Shown piece by piece: positions 47,301 through 56,694 of a stretch of 64,000 nucleotides of DNA. The position numbers and the translations under genes are program-made. The stretch comes from RYN-122 sp963761655 (GTDB taxonomy: Bacteria; Actinomycetota; Actinomycetes; Mycobacteriales; SCTD01), in contig CAVXHI010000002.1 in assembly GCA_963761655.1 (NCBI GenBank), positions 1,054,001 through 1,118,000 of the forward strand, written 5' to 3'. The stretch's first letter is position 1. Every line of letters starts with the position of its first letter. Below the pieces are notes generated by a model, which had not been told where the DNA came from, did not search any database, and saw only the letters and a program-made list of their open reading frames with translations.

Positions 47301-48860
47301 TGGCTGAAGTAGTCGAACAGCAGCCGCGGCCGCTCGGACAGGACGGCGACGGGCGTGTCGGTGCCCATCGACCCGATCGGCTCCAGGCCCTTCAGGGCCA
47401 TCGGCCCGACGAGCAGGCGCACGTCCTCCTCGGTGTAGCCGAAGACCTGCTGGCGGCGCAGCACCGACTGGGCGCTGACCTTGACGTGCTCGCGCGGCGG
47501 CAGGTCCTCGATGCGCACGAGGCCGGCGTGCAGCCACTCGCCGTAGGGGTGCTCGGCGGCCAGCTCGGCCTTGACCTCCTCGTCGTCGACCAGGCGGCCC
47601 TGCGCGGTGTCGACGAGGAACATCTTGCCGGGCTGCAGGCGGCCCTTGCGCACGACCTGGTCGGCCGGGATGTCGAGCACCCCGACCTCGGAGCGACAGG
47701 ACGATCCGGCCGTCGGCGGTCTGCCACCAGCGGCTCGGCCGCAGGCCGTTGCGGTCGAGGACCGCGCCGATGACCGTGCCGTCGGTGAAGGTGACGCAGG
47801 CCGGGCCGTCCCACGGCTCGATCAGGCTCGGCGTGGAACTCGTAGAAGGCGCGCTTGGCCGGGTCCATGTCGGGCGCGTTCTCCCACGCCTCGGGGACCA
47901 TCATCAGCACGGCGTGCGGCAGCGAGCGGCCGCCCATGTGCAGCAGCTCGAGCACCTCGTCGAAGGAGGCCGAGTCGCGACGCGCCGGGCGTGCAGACCG
48001 GGAACAGGCGCGACAGGTCGTCGGGCAGCTCGGCCGGGCCGCGCAGCAGGGCCTCCCGGGCACGCATCCAGTTGCGGTTGCCCCGAACGGTGTTGATCTC
48101 GCCGTTGTGCGCGATGTAGCGGTACGGGTGGGCCAGCGGCCAGCTCGGGAAGGTGTTGGTGGAGAAGCGGCTGTGCACGAGGGCCAGCGCGCTGACGAAG
48201 CGCTCGTCGAGCAGGTCCGGGAAGAAGGCCTCGAGCTGGCCGGTGGTGAGCATCCCCTTGTAGACCAGGGTGCGGGTGGACAGCGACGGGAAGTAGGTCG
48301 CCGGACTCGTGCTCGACGCGCTTGCGGGTGACGTAGGCCCGGCGCTCGAGCGCCTCCGGGGTCAGCGGAGACCTCGGGGGCCGCCGCCAGGAACACCTGG
48401 CGGAACACCGGCATGACCGAGCGGGCCGTGGCCCCGACGCCGGCGCCCTCCGGGTCGACCGGCAGGTCGCGCCAGCACAGGACCCGCAGGCCCTCCTCGG
48501 CGGCGATGCGCTCGACGGCGAGCTGGGCGTCGACCGCGGCCCGCGGGCTGGTGGGCAGGAAGGCGGTGCCGACGGCGTAGGCGCCCGGCGCGCGGGAGCT
48601 CGGCCGGGGCGACCGCGCGCAGGAACGCGTCGGGGAGCTGCACGAGGATGCCGGCGCCGTCGCCGGAGTCCGGCTCGGCTGCCGGAGGCCCCGCGGTGCT
48701 CCATGTTGCGCAGCGCCGTCAGGCCCTGGTCGACGATGTCGTGGCTGGCCCGACCGGCGATGTCGGCGACGAAGGCGACTCCGCACGCGTCGTGCTCGTG
48801 GGCCGGGTCGTAGAGCCCCTGCTTGACGGGCAGGGCCGAGGGGACAGCAGCAGGCAGCAC
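44309..48860 (-). CDS. gltB: Glutamate synthase large subunit (about seven frame breaks in the N-terminal third)
   Basis: GOGAT large subunit, about 1517 codons, which makes two glutamates from glutamine and 2-oxoglutarate. GTG at 48860 gives MLPAAVPSALPVKQGLYDP; the mature N-terminal nucleophile is Cys26 in HDACGVAF. Downstream of 47690 the frame is intact for 1123 codons with the FMN domain (KPGEGGQLPGPKV), the 3Fe-4S cysteines and the beta-helix C-terminus. Before that, frame breaks fall near 48690, 48590, 48370, 48305, 47985, 47830 and 47695, each with the GltB text continuing in another frame. I read them as sequencing errors because the gene is essential in many growth conditions and gltD is intact. 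Confidence 0.93.
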
Positions 48861-49097
48861 AGCAGTGCCTCTCTTCGGGGTGGTGGCGCACGCTCGACTA
48901 CGCCTGTGGTCCTCTGCACCCCGGGACAGCACTGGCCCTCGCGCAGATGTCCGGGACGTTACACGAACGGGCGTCGCCGCCCGTGCGCCCGACGCCGCAG
49001 GGTGCGCGGAACCGAATGTTCCGTTCGGGAGCACTGCGTCCGAAATGGCACCGAACGGGCCATTGGCCTCCCGGACGAGCCGACGCACCCTTGACGG

Positions 49098-50428
49098 GTG
49101 TCCCCCCGCAGCACGCACCGACCCCGCGTCGGCTCCTGGCTGCCCTCCGGCCGGGCGCTCACCGAGCCCGACTTCGCCTGGCGGCACCGGGTCGGTCTGC
49201 CTGCGTGCTCGCGGCGCACCTGCCGGTGCTGTTCGCCCTCGCGCTGGCTGCAGGGCCGCGGCGTCGCGCACGGCCTGGTGGAGTGCGGCGGCGTCGGCGT
49301 CCTGCTCGGGCTGGCCCTGGCTCCGGTGACCCGACGGGTGGCCTCGCTCTCGGCCACCGTGGGGCTGCTGACCTGCTCCGCCGTCTTCGTCCACCTGTTC
49401 GACGGACGCACCGAGCTGCACTTCCACTACTTCGTCGCCGTGGCGCTCGTCGCGCTCTACCAGGACTGGCGGGTGCTTCGCCGTCGCGATCGGGTTCGTC
49501 GCCGTGCAGCACGCCGTCGTCGGGGCGGTCGCGCCACAGGCGCTCACCGAGGGCGGGCACAGCGCGCTGTGGACCGCCGTGGTGCACGCCGGGTTCGTGC
49601 TCGCCGAGGCGCTCGTCCTGGTGCTGTTCTGGCGGGCCAACGAGCAGGCCCGGGAGGGCGGGGACGCCCTGGCGCAGGCCCTCTGGGAGGGCCAGGGCAG
49701 CGTGCGCGAGCGCCTGCAGGCGACCGACCGCATCCGGACCGACCTCATCGCGACGGTCAGCCACGAGTTCCGCACCCCCCTGACCGGCATCCGCGGAGCG
49801 GCCCTGACGCTGCTCAAGCGCGCGCGACCGGCTCGACGCGAGCCCGGCGCGACCGCCTGCTGCACGCCGTGCTCGACCAGCAGGAGCGCCTGTAGCCGGC
49901 TGCTGGAGAACATGCTGACCGCCTCGGAGGCCACCTCGGCCGACCCCACCGCCGTGAGCGACGTGCACGCCGTGGCGGCGGAGGTGGCCATGCTGGCCGG
50001 CGCCGAGCACCCCGGACGGCCGCCGGTCTCGGTGCTCGTCGACCCCGCGACCGTGGCCCGCATCGACCGGCGGGCGCTGCACCAGGTGCTGGCCAACCTC
50101 GTCGACAACGCCCTGGTCCACGGCGCCCCCGGCACCGTGCCGCTGGTCACCGGCGGCACGCGACGACCGTGGCGCCTGGATCGCCGTCAGCAACGACGGC
50201 TCCTCGATGGACGTCGCGAGCGCGGGGCGGCTGTTCGAGCCGTTCGCGCAGGCCGACAGCGGCGCCACCCGGGCCCGGGAGGGCCTCGGCATGGGGCTCT
50301 ACGTCGTCCGGCGCCTGGTCGAGGTGTACGGCGGCGAGGTCGAGGTGCGCAGCGACGCCGGCTGGGTCACCGTCGAGGTGCGCCTGACGCCGGCCCCGGC
50401 CGAGGGCAGGGTGCGCCAGCAGGCCTGA
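49098..50428 (+). CDS. Sensor histidine kinase (about six frame breaks)
   Basis: A membrane-bound histidine kinase, about 443 codons. The N-terminal half has about six membrane segments with the text FVHLFDGRTELHFHYFVAVALVALYQDW, seen in actinobacterial sensors with a multi-pass sensor domain. The kinase core has VSHEFRTPLTGIRGAAL (phospho-acceptor His), QVLANLVDNALVHG (N box), FEPFAQAD (F box) and GLGMGLYVVRRLVEVYGG (G box). Frame breaks fall near 49200, 49250, 49474, 49828, 49893 and 50168. No response regulator is next to it, so the partner is elsewhere. Its signal is unknown. Confidence 0.8.
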
Positions 50429-50461
50429 GCTGCCTCAGACGCCTCTGATGCCGGTGCCGCC

Positions 50462-51224
50462 TCAGACGCCGGTGCCGACGAGGGAGCCGACGACGAAGGT
50501 CGCGGCTGCGGCCGCTGCCCCGAGCAGGAGCTGGCGCAGCCCGGAGTAGGCGGCACCCCGGCTGGTGAAGCGGGACACGGCGGCGCCCGCCACGAACAGC
50601 GCACCTCCGGCCAGGACGACCGCCACCAGCAGGCTGCTGAGTCCGAGCAGGTAGGGGAGCAGCGGCACGAGGGCGCCGAGCGAGAACGCGACGAACGACG
50701 AGCCCGCCGCGGTCCAGGGCGACGGCAGGTCGTCCGGGTCGACGCCGAGCTCCTCGCGGGCGTGCACCCGCCAGGCCTGCTCAGGGTCGAGCCGACAGCT
50801 GCCGGGCCACCTCGCGCGAGGTCTCGAGGTCGACGCCGCGGTTGTGGAAGATCTCCGCGAGCTCGGCCTCCTCGGCCGCCGGCACCCGGGCGATCTCGGC
50901 CTTCTCGATCTCGATCTCGGCCTGGGTCAGCTCGGTCTGGCTGGCCACGGAGACGTACTCACCGGTCGCCATGGAGAAGGCCCCGGCCGCGAGCCCGGCG
51001 AGCCCGGTCAGCACGACGGTCCGCGGGGCGACCCCGCCGCCCGAGACCCCGGCGATGAGCGCGGTGTTGCTGACGAGCCCGTCCATGACCCCGAAGACAG
51101 CCGGGCGCAGCCAGCCACCCGTGACGTCGCGGTGCTGGTGCTTGTGCTCTCCCCCTGGGCGCCGGTGGTCGGCCGCCGGCCGCTTCGCGACGACCGGTGA
51201 GGGGGCCGGTGCCTGCTGTGTCAT
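50462..51224 (-). CDS. VIT1/CCC1-family metal transporter-like protein (one frame break near 50790)
   Basis: A 254-codon membrane protein of the CCC1/VIT1 iron-manganese transporter family. The start ATG overlaps the lgt stop (ATGA). It begins with a Pro-rich cytoplasmic stretch, then GVMDGLVSNTALIAGVSG as the family's first helix; a charged soluble helix with TELTQAEIEIEKAEI follows the second. After the break, HAREELGVDPDDLPSPW and three more helices complete the fold (five in all). Probably exports or sequesters Fe or Mn; the link to lgt is positional only. Confidence 0.85.
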
Positions 51225-52066
51225 GACGTCGAGGCTACGGCCGGAGCGGGCACGACCGCCTCCTGGACGCTCTGCTCACGACCGCTGCGGCGGCGCAGCA
51301 CGAGGTAGGTGATCGCGCCGAGCAGCACCGCCGTCATCACGTAGTCGTTCAGGCGCACCCCGAAGAACCGGGTGGCGTCGTCGACGCGGAGCGCCTCGAT
51401 CCACAGCCGGCCGGTCGCATAGGAGGCGCAGTACAGGGCGAACGCCCGGCCGTGGCCGAGCCGGAAGCGCCGGTCGGCCCACAGCACGAGCAGCGCCACC
51501 CCGACGTTCCAGAGCAGCTCGTACAGGAACGTGGGGTGGAACGTGGTCACGTCGAGGTACTCCTGCGGGCGGAACCGCCGCTCGATCTCCAAGGCCCAGG
51601 GCAGGTCGGTGGGGCGGCCGAACAGCTCCTGGTTGAACCAGTTGCCGAGCCGGCCCACCGCCTGGGCGAGCGCCACCCCGGGGGCCACCGCGTCGCCGAA
51701 GGCGCCGACCGCCATCCCCCGGCGGCGGCAGACCAGCCACACCGCCAGCGCCCCGCCGAGGATGCCGCCCGGGATGCCGAGGCCCCCCTGCCAGACGTAC
51801 AGCACCGCCACGGGGTCGTGGAGGTAGCGATCCGGGCTGGTGACCACGTGGTAGAGCCGCGCCCCGACGATGCCCGCCGGCACCGCGATGCTCGCGACGT
51901 CGGCGACCGTCCCCGGCTGCCCACCCCGGGCCACCCAGCGCCGGTCGCCCACCACGACGGCGACGACCACCCCGAGGATGATCGCGACGGCGTAGGCCCG
52001 CAGCGGGAACGGCCCGAGGTGGATGACCGACTGCGGCGGACTGGGGATCGACGCGAGCACGGGCAC
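51221..52066 (-). CDS. lgt: Prolipoprotein diacylglyceryl transferase
   Basis: A 281-residue, seven-helix membrane enzyme that attaches diacylglycerol from phosphatidylglycerol to the lipobox cysteine of prolipoproteins. Motif GRLGNWFNQELFGRPTDLPW is the Lgt signature, HPTFLYELLWN carries the conserved residues and VARGGQPGTVADVASIAVPAGIVGARLYHV precedes it. It ends four bases into the following VIT gene. In this window at least the livJ product (ALALTAC lipobox) would be a substrate. Confidence 0.96.
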   Translation of the reverse strand: MPVLASIPSPPQSVIHLGPFPLRAYAVAIILGVVVAVVVGDRRWVARGGQPGTVADVASIAVPAGIVGARLYHVVTSPDRYLHDPVAVLYVWQGGLGIPGGILGGALAVWLVCRRRGMAVGAFGDAVAPGVALAQAVGRLGNWFNQELFGRPTDLPWALEIERRFRPQEYLDVTTFHPTFLYELLWNVGVALLVLWADRRFRLGHGRAFALYCASYATGRLWIEALRVDDATRFFGVRLNDYVMTAVLLGAITYLVLRRRSGREQSVQEAVVPAPAVASTS

Positions 52067-52199
52067 GTGTCGAGGGTAGGCGGCACGGCCGCAACCCCTG
52101 CGGCTCCCGCCGCGTCCGAGCGGCAGCTGGAGCAGGTCGTCCGTGCCGAGGCATGATGCTCCTCATGACGACGAGGCCCTTCGCGCTTCGACTCGTGCC

Positions 52200-52385
52200 G
52201 TGAAGCGGCCGTCCGTCCTTGCCTGCGCCCTCATCGGCGCCCTGGTCTTCTTCGTCCCGGTCGTGCTCGCCAAGTCAGGTGAGTACGAGGGATCCGACGT
52301 CATCGTCTACGGCGGTTCGGTGCTCGCGCTGATCGGTGCGGTCCTGGGCGCCGCCGTGGGCTACCTCGTCAACCTTCGTCGGTGA
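52200..52385 (+). CDS. Small two-helix membrane protein
   Basis: A 61-residue protein from GTG 52200; an in-frame GTG at 52143 would give 80 residues but has no ribosome site. Two hydrophobic helices (LACALIGALVFFVPVVL and SVLALIGAVLGAAVGYLV) flank a polar loop ending in an Arg pair. No family is recognised. The upstream text has a short overlapping frame (ATG at 52165 to TGA at 52201), which may be chance. Confidence 0.55.
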   Translation: MKRPSVLACALIGALVFFVPVVLAKSGEYEGSDVIVYGGSVLALIGAVLGAAVGYLVNLRR

Positions 52386-52409
52386 CCGGGGCGTGCGAGG
52401 TGGCCGCGG

Positions 52410-53087
52410 CTACGTGTGGCCGGGCTCGATGCCAGCGGGCGTCCCGCATGGCGTGGGCCTGTCTGCCGGCGCGGGTGTCCCGTGCAGCGCGGGCAGGGTG
52501 ACCCCGTGCGGTACCGGGGGTGGGACGGTGCGCTCCGGTCGGCGGTCGGTGCAGCCCAGCACCAGGTCGGCCATCCCGTCGGGCTGCGGCCGCACGCGCG
52601 CCCCCGCGGTGCGGCGGGCCCGTTCGTGCCGGCGCCGCGCCGCGCCGGGGTCGACCGTGACCGCCGCGCGACGGGCCGCGGCCCGCAGCTGCGACGGCGT
52701 GCCGTCCAGCAGCCCGTCGGCGTCCACCGGCCCGTCCAGCACCGACGCCAGGACCGCCGCGGCGTGCGGCGCGGGCAGCGCCTCGACCTCGGAAAGCAGC
52801 GCCAACGCATGCGGCACCGCCAGCGCCCCGGCCTCCAGCGCGAGGAGCAGCCGCGGGAACGAACCCAGCCGCAACGCCTGCCCGAGCCGGTCCGCGCCGG
52901 TCTGCGGCGACACACGCAGCAGGCACGCGACCTCCCCGGCCACGAACTCCCGCTGCTCCGGCCGCGCCGCCCGCCACAACCCGACCAGCGCCCGCTGCTC
53001 GGCCACGAACGCCACCGCCACCGCCCGCCCGGCAGCCCGCAGCGCCGCGGCCTGCTCCTTCGTGGAGCCGAACAGAAGGTCCCTCAC
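52410..53087 (-). CDS. DUF222-domain protein, truncated (no HNH nuclease part)
   Basis: A 225-residue protein of the DUF222 / 13E12 repeat family, with text LRVSPQTGADRLGQALRLGSFPRLLLALEAGALAVPHALALLSEVEALP. Full-length relatives are 400-500 residues with a C-terminal HNH endonuclease. Here the gene stops about 55 residues past the DUF222 core in an Arg/Pro-rich tail, and no HNH text is visible in any frame of the following bases, so the truncation looks real rather than a simple frame error. Such genes are repetitive in actinobacteria. Confidence 0.7.
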   Translation of the reverse strand: MRDLLFGSTKEQAAALRAAGRAVAVAFVAEQRALVGLWRAARPEQREFVAGEVACLLRVSPQTGADRLGQALRLGSFPRLLLALEAGALAVPHALALLSEVEALPAPHAAAVLASVLDGPVDADGLLDGTPSQLRAAARRAAVTVDPGAARRRHERARRTAGARVRPQPDGMADLVLGCTDRRPERTVPPPVPHGVTLPALHGTPAPADRPTPCGTPAGIEPGHT

Positions 53088-53145
53088 ACCCCGAACCTCG
53101 CCGGGGGGTCCGACAGTTTCCGCAGGTCAGACGTGGTTCGGTGGG

Positions 53146-53939
53146 TCAGTCCCGAACGGCCCGGCGCACTCCCGCGGCCAGGTCGGCGGTCAGCGCACGG
53201 ACCGCCTCGACCCCCCCGTCGCGCAGCGCCGCCACCAGGGCGGACCCGACGATGACCCCGTCGGCGAACGCGGCGACCTCGGCGGCCTGGTTCCCGTCCG
53301 AGACCCCGAGCCCCACGCACACCGGCAGGTCGGTCTGCGCGCGCACGCGCGACACCAGCTCCTGCGCGCGGCTGCCGATCTCGGCCCTGGCCCCGGTGAC
53401 GCCCATGACGGCGGTGGCGTAGACGAACCCGCGGTTGGTGCGCCCGACGACGGCGATCCGCTCGTCGGTGCTGCTGGGGGCGACGAGGAAGACCGGGTCG
53501 AGGTCATGCTCACGGGCGGCCTCCACCCAGGGGGCCGCCTCCTCGGGGATGAGGTCGGGGGTGATGCAGCCCGAGCCACCGGCCGCCTTGAGGTCGGCGG
53601 CCCAGCGTGCAGGCCCGTACTTCTCGACCGGGTTCCAGTAGCCCATGGTCACCGCGACGGCGCCCGCGTCGGCGACGGCCCGGACCGCCGTGAAGACATC
53701 CTTGACCCGACTGCCTGCGCGCAGGGCCGCATCGACGGCCACCTGGATGACGGGGCCGTCCATGCCGGGGTCGGTGTAGGGCACGCCCACCTCGACGGCG
53801 TCGGCGCCGGCCTCGACCATCGCCACCATGGCGGCCACGGACTCCTCGACCGAGGGGTAGCCCACCGGCAGGTAGCCGATCAGCGCGGCGCGCCCCTCGG
53901 CCCGGCAGCGGGCGAACATCTCGCTCGAGCGCAGCTCAT
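53146..53939 (-). CDS. trpA: Tryptophan synthase alpha subunit (frame break at the start)
   Basis: Alpha subunit (about 264 codons) that cleaves indole-3-glycerol phosphate. ATG at 53939 directly follows the trpB stop, but is out of frame with the body; one added base would give MSLRSSEMFARCRAEGRA, the normal TrpA N-terminus. The catalytic residues lie in EVGVPYTDPGMDGPVIQVA (the Asp of loop 2) and the phosphate site in GLGVSDGNQAAEVAAFADGVIVGSAL. The internal ATG at 53919 would start the protein in frame, but lacks a ribosome site. Last gene of the trp run. Confidence 0.9.
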
Positions 53940-55223
53940 CTAGGGCTGCTCCCCTTCGGAGGCGCGGACCAGCTCGGACTCCGCGACCTGCTCGCCGGTG
54001 ACGAGGCCGAACCAGCGGGCGGCGGTGTCGACGTCCTTGTCGCCCCGGCCGGAGGTGTTGACGATGACGACGAGGTCGCGGGGGTCGCCGCCCTGCGCCC
54101 GGCCCCAGTCGCAGGCGCCGGCGAAGGCGTGCGCGGTCTCGATGGCGCACAGGATGCCCTCGCTCTTCGCGAGCTTCTCCAGGCACTGCATCGCCCAGGC
54201 GTCGCTGACGCCGGTGTAGGTGGCCCGGCCGGCGTCCTTGAGCCAGGAGTGCTCGGGGCCGACGCCCGGGTAGTCGAGGCCGGCGCTGATGCTCGTGGTG
54301 TCCATCGTCTGGCCGTCGTCGTCCTGCATGAGGTAGCTGCGCGCGCCGTGCAGCACGCCCGGGGTGCCCGCGGTGAGCGGCGCGGCATGCCGGCCGGTTT
54401 CGACGCCGTCACCGCCGGCCTCGGCGCCGACCAGGGCCACGGACTCGTCCGGGATGAAGGCGTGGAAGGCGCCCATCGCGTTGGAGCCACCGCCGACGCA
54501 GGCGACGACGGCGTCGGGCAGCCGGCCGACCAGGTCCAGGCACTGCTGGCGCGCCTCGACGCCGATGATCCGCTGGAAGTCACGGACCATGGCCGGGAAC
54601 GGGTGCGGGCCGACGACGCTGCCGATGGCGTAGTGGGTGGTCTCGACGTTGGCGACCCAGTCGCGGAACGCCTCGTTGGTGGCGTCCTTGAGCGTGCGCG
54701 TCCCGGTGGTGACAGGGACCACGGTCGCGCCGAGCAGGCGCATCCGGGCGACGTTCAGCGCCTGGCGACGGGTGTCCTCCTCGCCCATGTACACCGTGCA
54801 CTCGAACCCGAACAGCGCACACGCCGTGGCGGTGGCCACCCCGTGCTGACCGGCCCCGGTCTCGGCGATGACGCGGGTCTTGCCCATGCGCTGCGTCAGC
54901 AGGGCCTGGCCCAGCACGTTGTTGATCTTGTGAGAGCCGGTGTGGGCGAGGTCCTCGCGCTTGAGCAGGATCCGGGCGCCCCCGGCGTGCTCGGACAGGC
55001 GCCGGGCGTCGGTCAGCGGCGTGGGGCGGCCGGCGTAGGTGGTCAGCAGGCGGTCGAGCTCGGCGAGGAACACCGGGTCCTGCTGGCTGGTGCGGTGGGC
55101 CTCGGCGAGCTCGTCGAGGGCGGCGACGAGCGCCTCCGGCACGAAGCGGCCGCCATAGGGACCGAAGTGCCCCGCCGCGTCGGGCAGCTCGGACGGCGCG
55201 CCAGGGACGCGGAAGGCGGTCAC
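53940..55223 (-). CDS. trpB: Tryptophan synthase beta subunit
   Basis: A 427-residue PLP enzyme that joins indole and serine. The PLP lysine is Lys99 in HTGSHKINN, and GAGQHGVATATACALFGF and GGGSNAMGAFHAF (phosphate loop) are family hallmarks. GTG at 55223 overlaps the trpC stop by four bases (GTGA) and is preferred over the long upstream open frame, which belongs to trpC. Length agrees with the trpB1 type. Confidence 0.96.
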   Translation of the reverse strand: MTAFRVPGAPSELPDAAGHFGPYGGRFVPEALVAALDELAEAHRTSQQDPVFLAELDRLLTTYAGRPTPLTDARRLSEHAGGARILLKREDLAHTGSHKINNVLGQALLTQRMGKTRVIAETGAGQHGVATATACALFGFECTVYMGEEDTRRQALNVARMRLLGATVVPVTTGTRTLKDATNEAFRDWVANVETTHYAIGSVVGPHPFPAMVRDFQRIIGVEARQQCLDLVGRLPDAVVACVGGGSNAMGAFHAFIPDESVALVGAEAGGDGVETGRHAAPLTAGTPGVLHGARSYLMQDDDGQTMDTTSISAGLDYPGVGPEHSWLKDAGRATYTGVSDAWAMQCLEKLAKSEGILCAIETAHAFAGACDWGRAQGGDPRDLVVIVNTSGRGDKDVDTAARWFGLVTGEQVAESELVRASEGEQP

Positions 55224-56073
55224 TCGGAGGCTCCTGCATCGGTCGAGGGGGCGGTGCTGTGGCCGGCGGCCGGGTGGGCACCGGCGGTGACGAGCTCGGA
55301 GACGGCGTCGCGGGGCGACCCGCCGGTGACCACGCCCTCCCCGACGAGCACGGCGTCGGCCCCGACCGAGGCGTAGGCCAGCAGGTCGTGCGGGCCGCGG
55401 ACGCCCGACTCGGCGATCTTGACGACGGAGTCGGGCAGACCGGCGAAGACCCGGCCGGGGACGCTGCGGTCGACCTCGAGGGTCTTGAGGTTGCGGGCGT
55501 TGACCCCCAGCAGCGTGGCTCCGGCCGCGAGCGCGCGCTCGGCCTCGGCCTCGTCGTGGGCCTCGACCAGCGCGCTCATCCCGAGCGACTCGGTGCGCTC
55601 GAGCAGGCTCACCAGGGCCTCCTGCCCGAGCGCCGCGACGATGAGCAGCACGACGTCGGCGCCGTGCGCCCGGGCCTCCCACACCTGGTAGCTGCTGACG
55701 ACGAAGTCCTTGCGCAGGACGGGGACGTCCACCCGCGCGCGCACGGCGTCGAGGTCGGCCAGGCTGCCGCCGAAACGGCGCTGCTCGGTGAGGACGCTGA
55801 TGACGCTCGCGCCGCCCGGCCTCGTAGTCCTGGGCGAGGGCAGCCGGGTCGGCGATGGCCGCGAGCGCGCCCTTGCTGGGGCTGCTGCGCTTGACCTCCG
55901 CGATGACGCTGACGCCGGGACGGCGCAGGGCGGCCACCGCGTCACGGCACGACCGGCTGGTCGGCGGCCCGCGCCTTGAGCTCGGCCAGCGGGGTGGCGG
56001 CCTCGCGCGCGGCGAGGTCCTCGCGGACGCCGACGAGGATGTCGTCGAGCACGGTCCCGCTCTGCGCTGCCAC
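55220..56073 (-). CDS. trpC: Indole-3-glycerol phosphate synthase (two frame breaks)
   Basis: Converts CdRP to indole-3-glycerol phosphate, about 284 codons. GTG at 56073 gives VAAQSGTVLDDILVGVREDLAAREA. Frame breaks near 55948 (ADQPVVP, then DAVAALRRPGVSVIAEVKRSSPSKG) and near 55820 (AQDYEAG, then GASVISVLTEQRRFGGS). Catalytic Lys and Glu lie in AEVKRSSPSKG, VLRKDFV and LLGVNARNLKTLEVD. Text through KIAESGVRGPHDLLAYASVGADAVLVGEGVV is intact. Confidence 0.92.
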
Positions 56074-56102
56074 AGGCCGAGACTACGGGCGACCGCCCGG
56101 CC

Positions 56103-56694
56103 TCACCGGGTCGGGTCCTCCCCCCGGTCCAGCGCCTCCCACACCTGCTTGTCACCGGCGGGCTCCTGCGGCACGGGCTGCGCCGGCCGGGGCGTCGTAG
56201 CGACGGCCGAGCGCCGGCCAGGCGCGGCCGCGGACGACGGTGAGGAGCCCGGCAGCCACGAGCAGGGCGCCGCCGACGAGCGCCCCGTAGGCGGCGACGG
56301 ACGCCCCGGCACCGAGGTCGCCGTACACGTCTGCCCCCTCCGGCAGCCCCGCGGCGCTGCGGTAGGCGTCCGAGCCGTAGACCCGCGACCCGAGGTCGAC
56401 GAGCACGGCCGCGACAAGCGCCATGGCACCGGCGCCCGTGGCGACGAGCAGGCCCCCGACGAGCACCCGGCCGGCGCGCCGCACCGCAAGCAGAGCGGGA
56501 ACCCCGGCCAGGGCGACGACGCCGAGGGCCCGCAGGCCCGGGGCGAGGTCGCCGCCGTCGAGCATCACCGTGGTGTCGGGCAGGGGGGCGACGCCGTCCA
56601 CGACGACGGACACCCACTGCGCCGACCCCCCCGCCAGCAGCAGGACCGCCCCGGCCAGGCACAGCAGCAACGCGGCCGCGAGCCCGCGCCTCAC
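56103..56694 (-). CDS. Trp biosynthesis-associated membrane protein, TIGR02234-like (one frame break)
   Basis: A membrane protein of about 197 codons between trpE and trpC. Four helices: about residues 5-25, 50-68, 75-95 and 130-150 (VVALAGVPALLAVRR, GVLVATGAGAMALVAAVLVDLG-like). The start GTG overlaps the trpE stop (GTGA). The frame changes near 56185, then ends in AGDKQVWEALDRGEDPTR. This family is found between trpE and trpC in most high-GC actinobacteria. Function is unknown. Confidence 0.85.

Noticed and set aside
44489..47773. Open frame of about 1,100 codons antisense to gltB
   Set aside because: gltB is intact and conserved in this stretch; the antisense text is low-complexity.
52165..52203. 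Short leader peptide before the two-helix protein
   Set aside because: A 12-codon frame with no ribosome site; likely chance.
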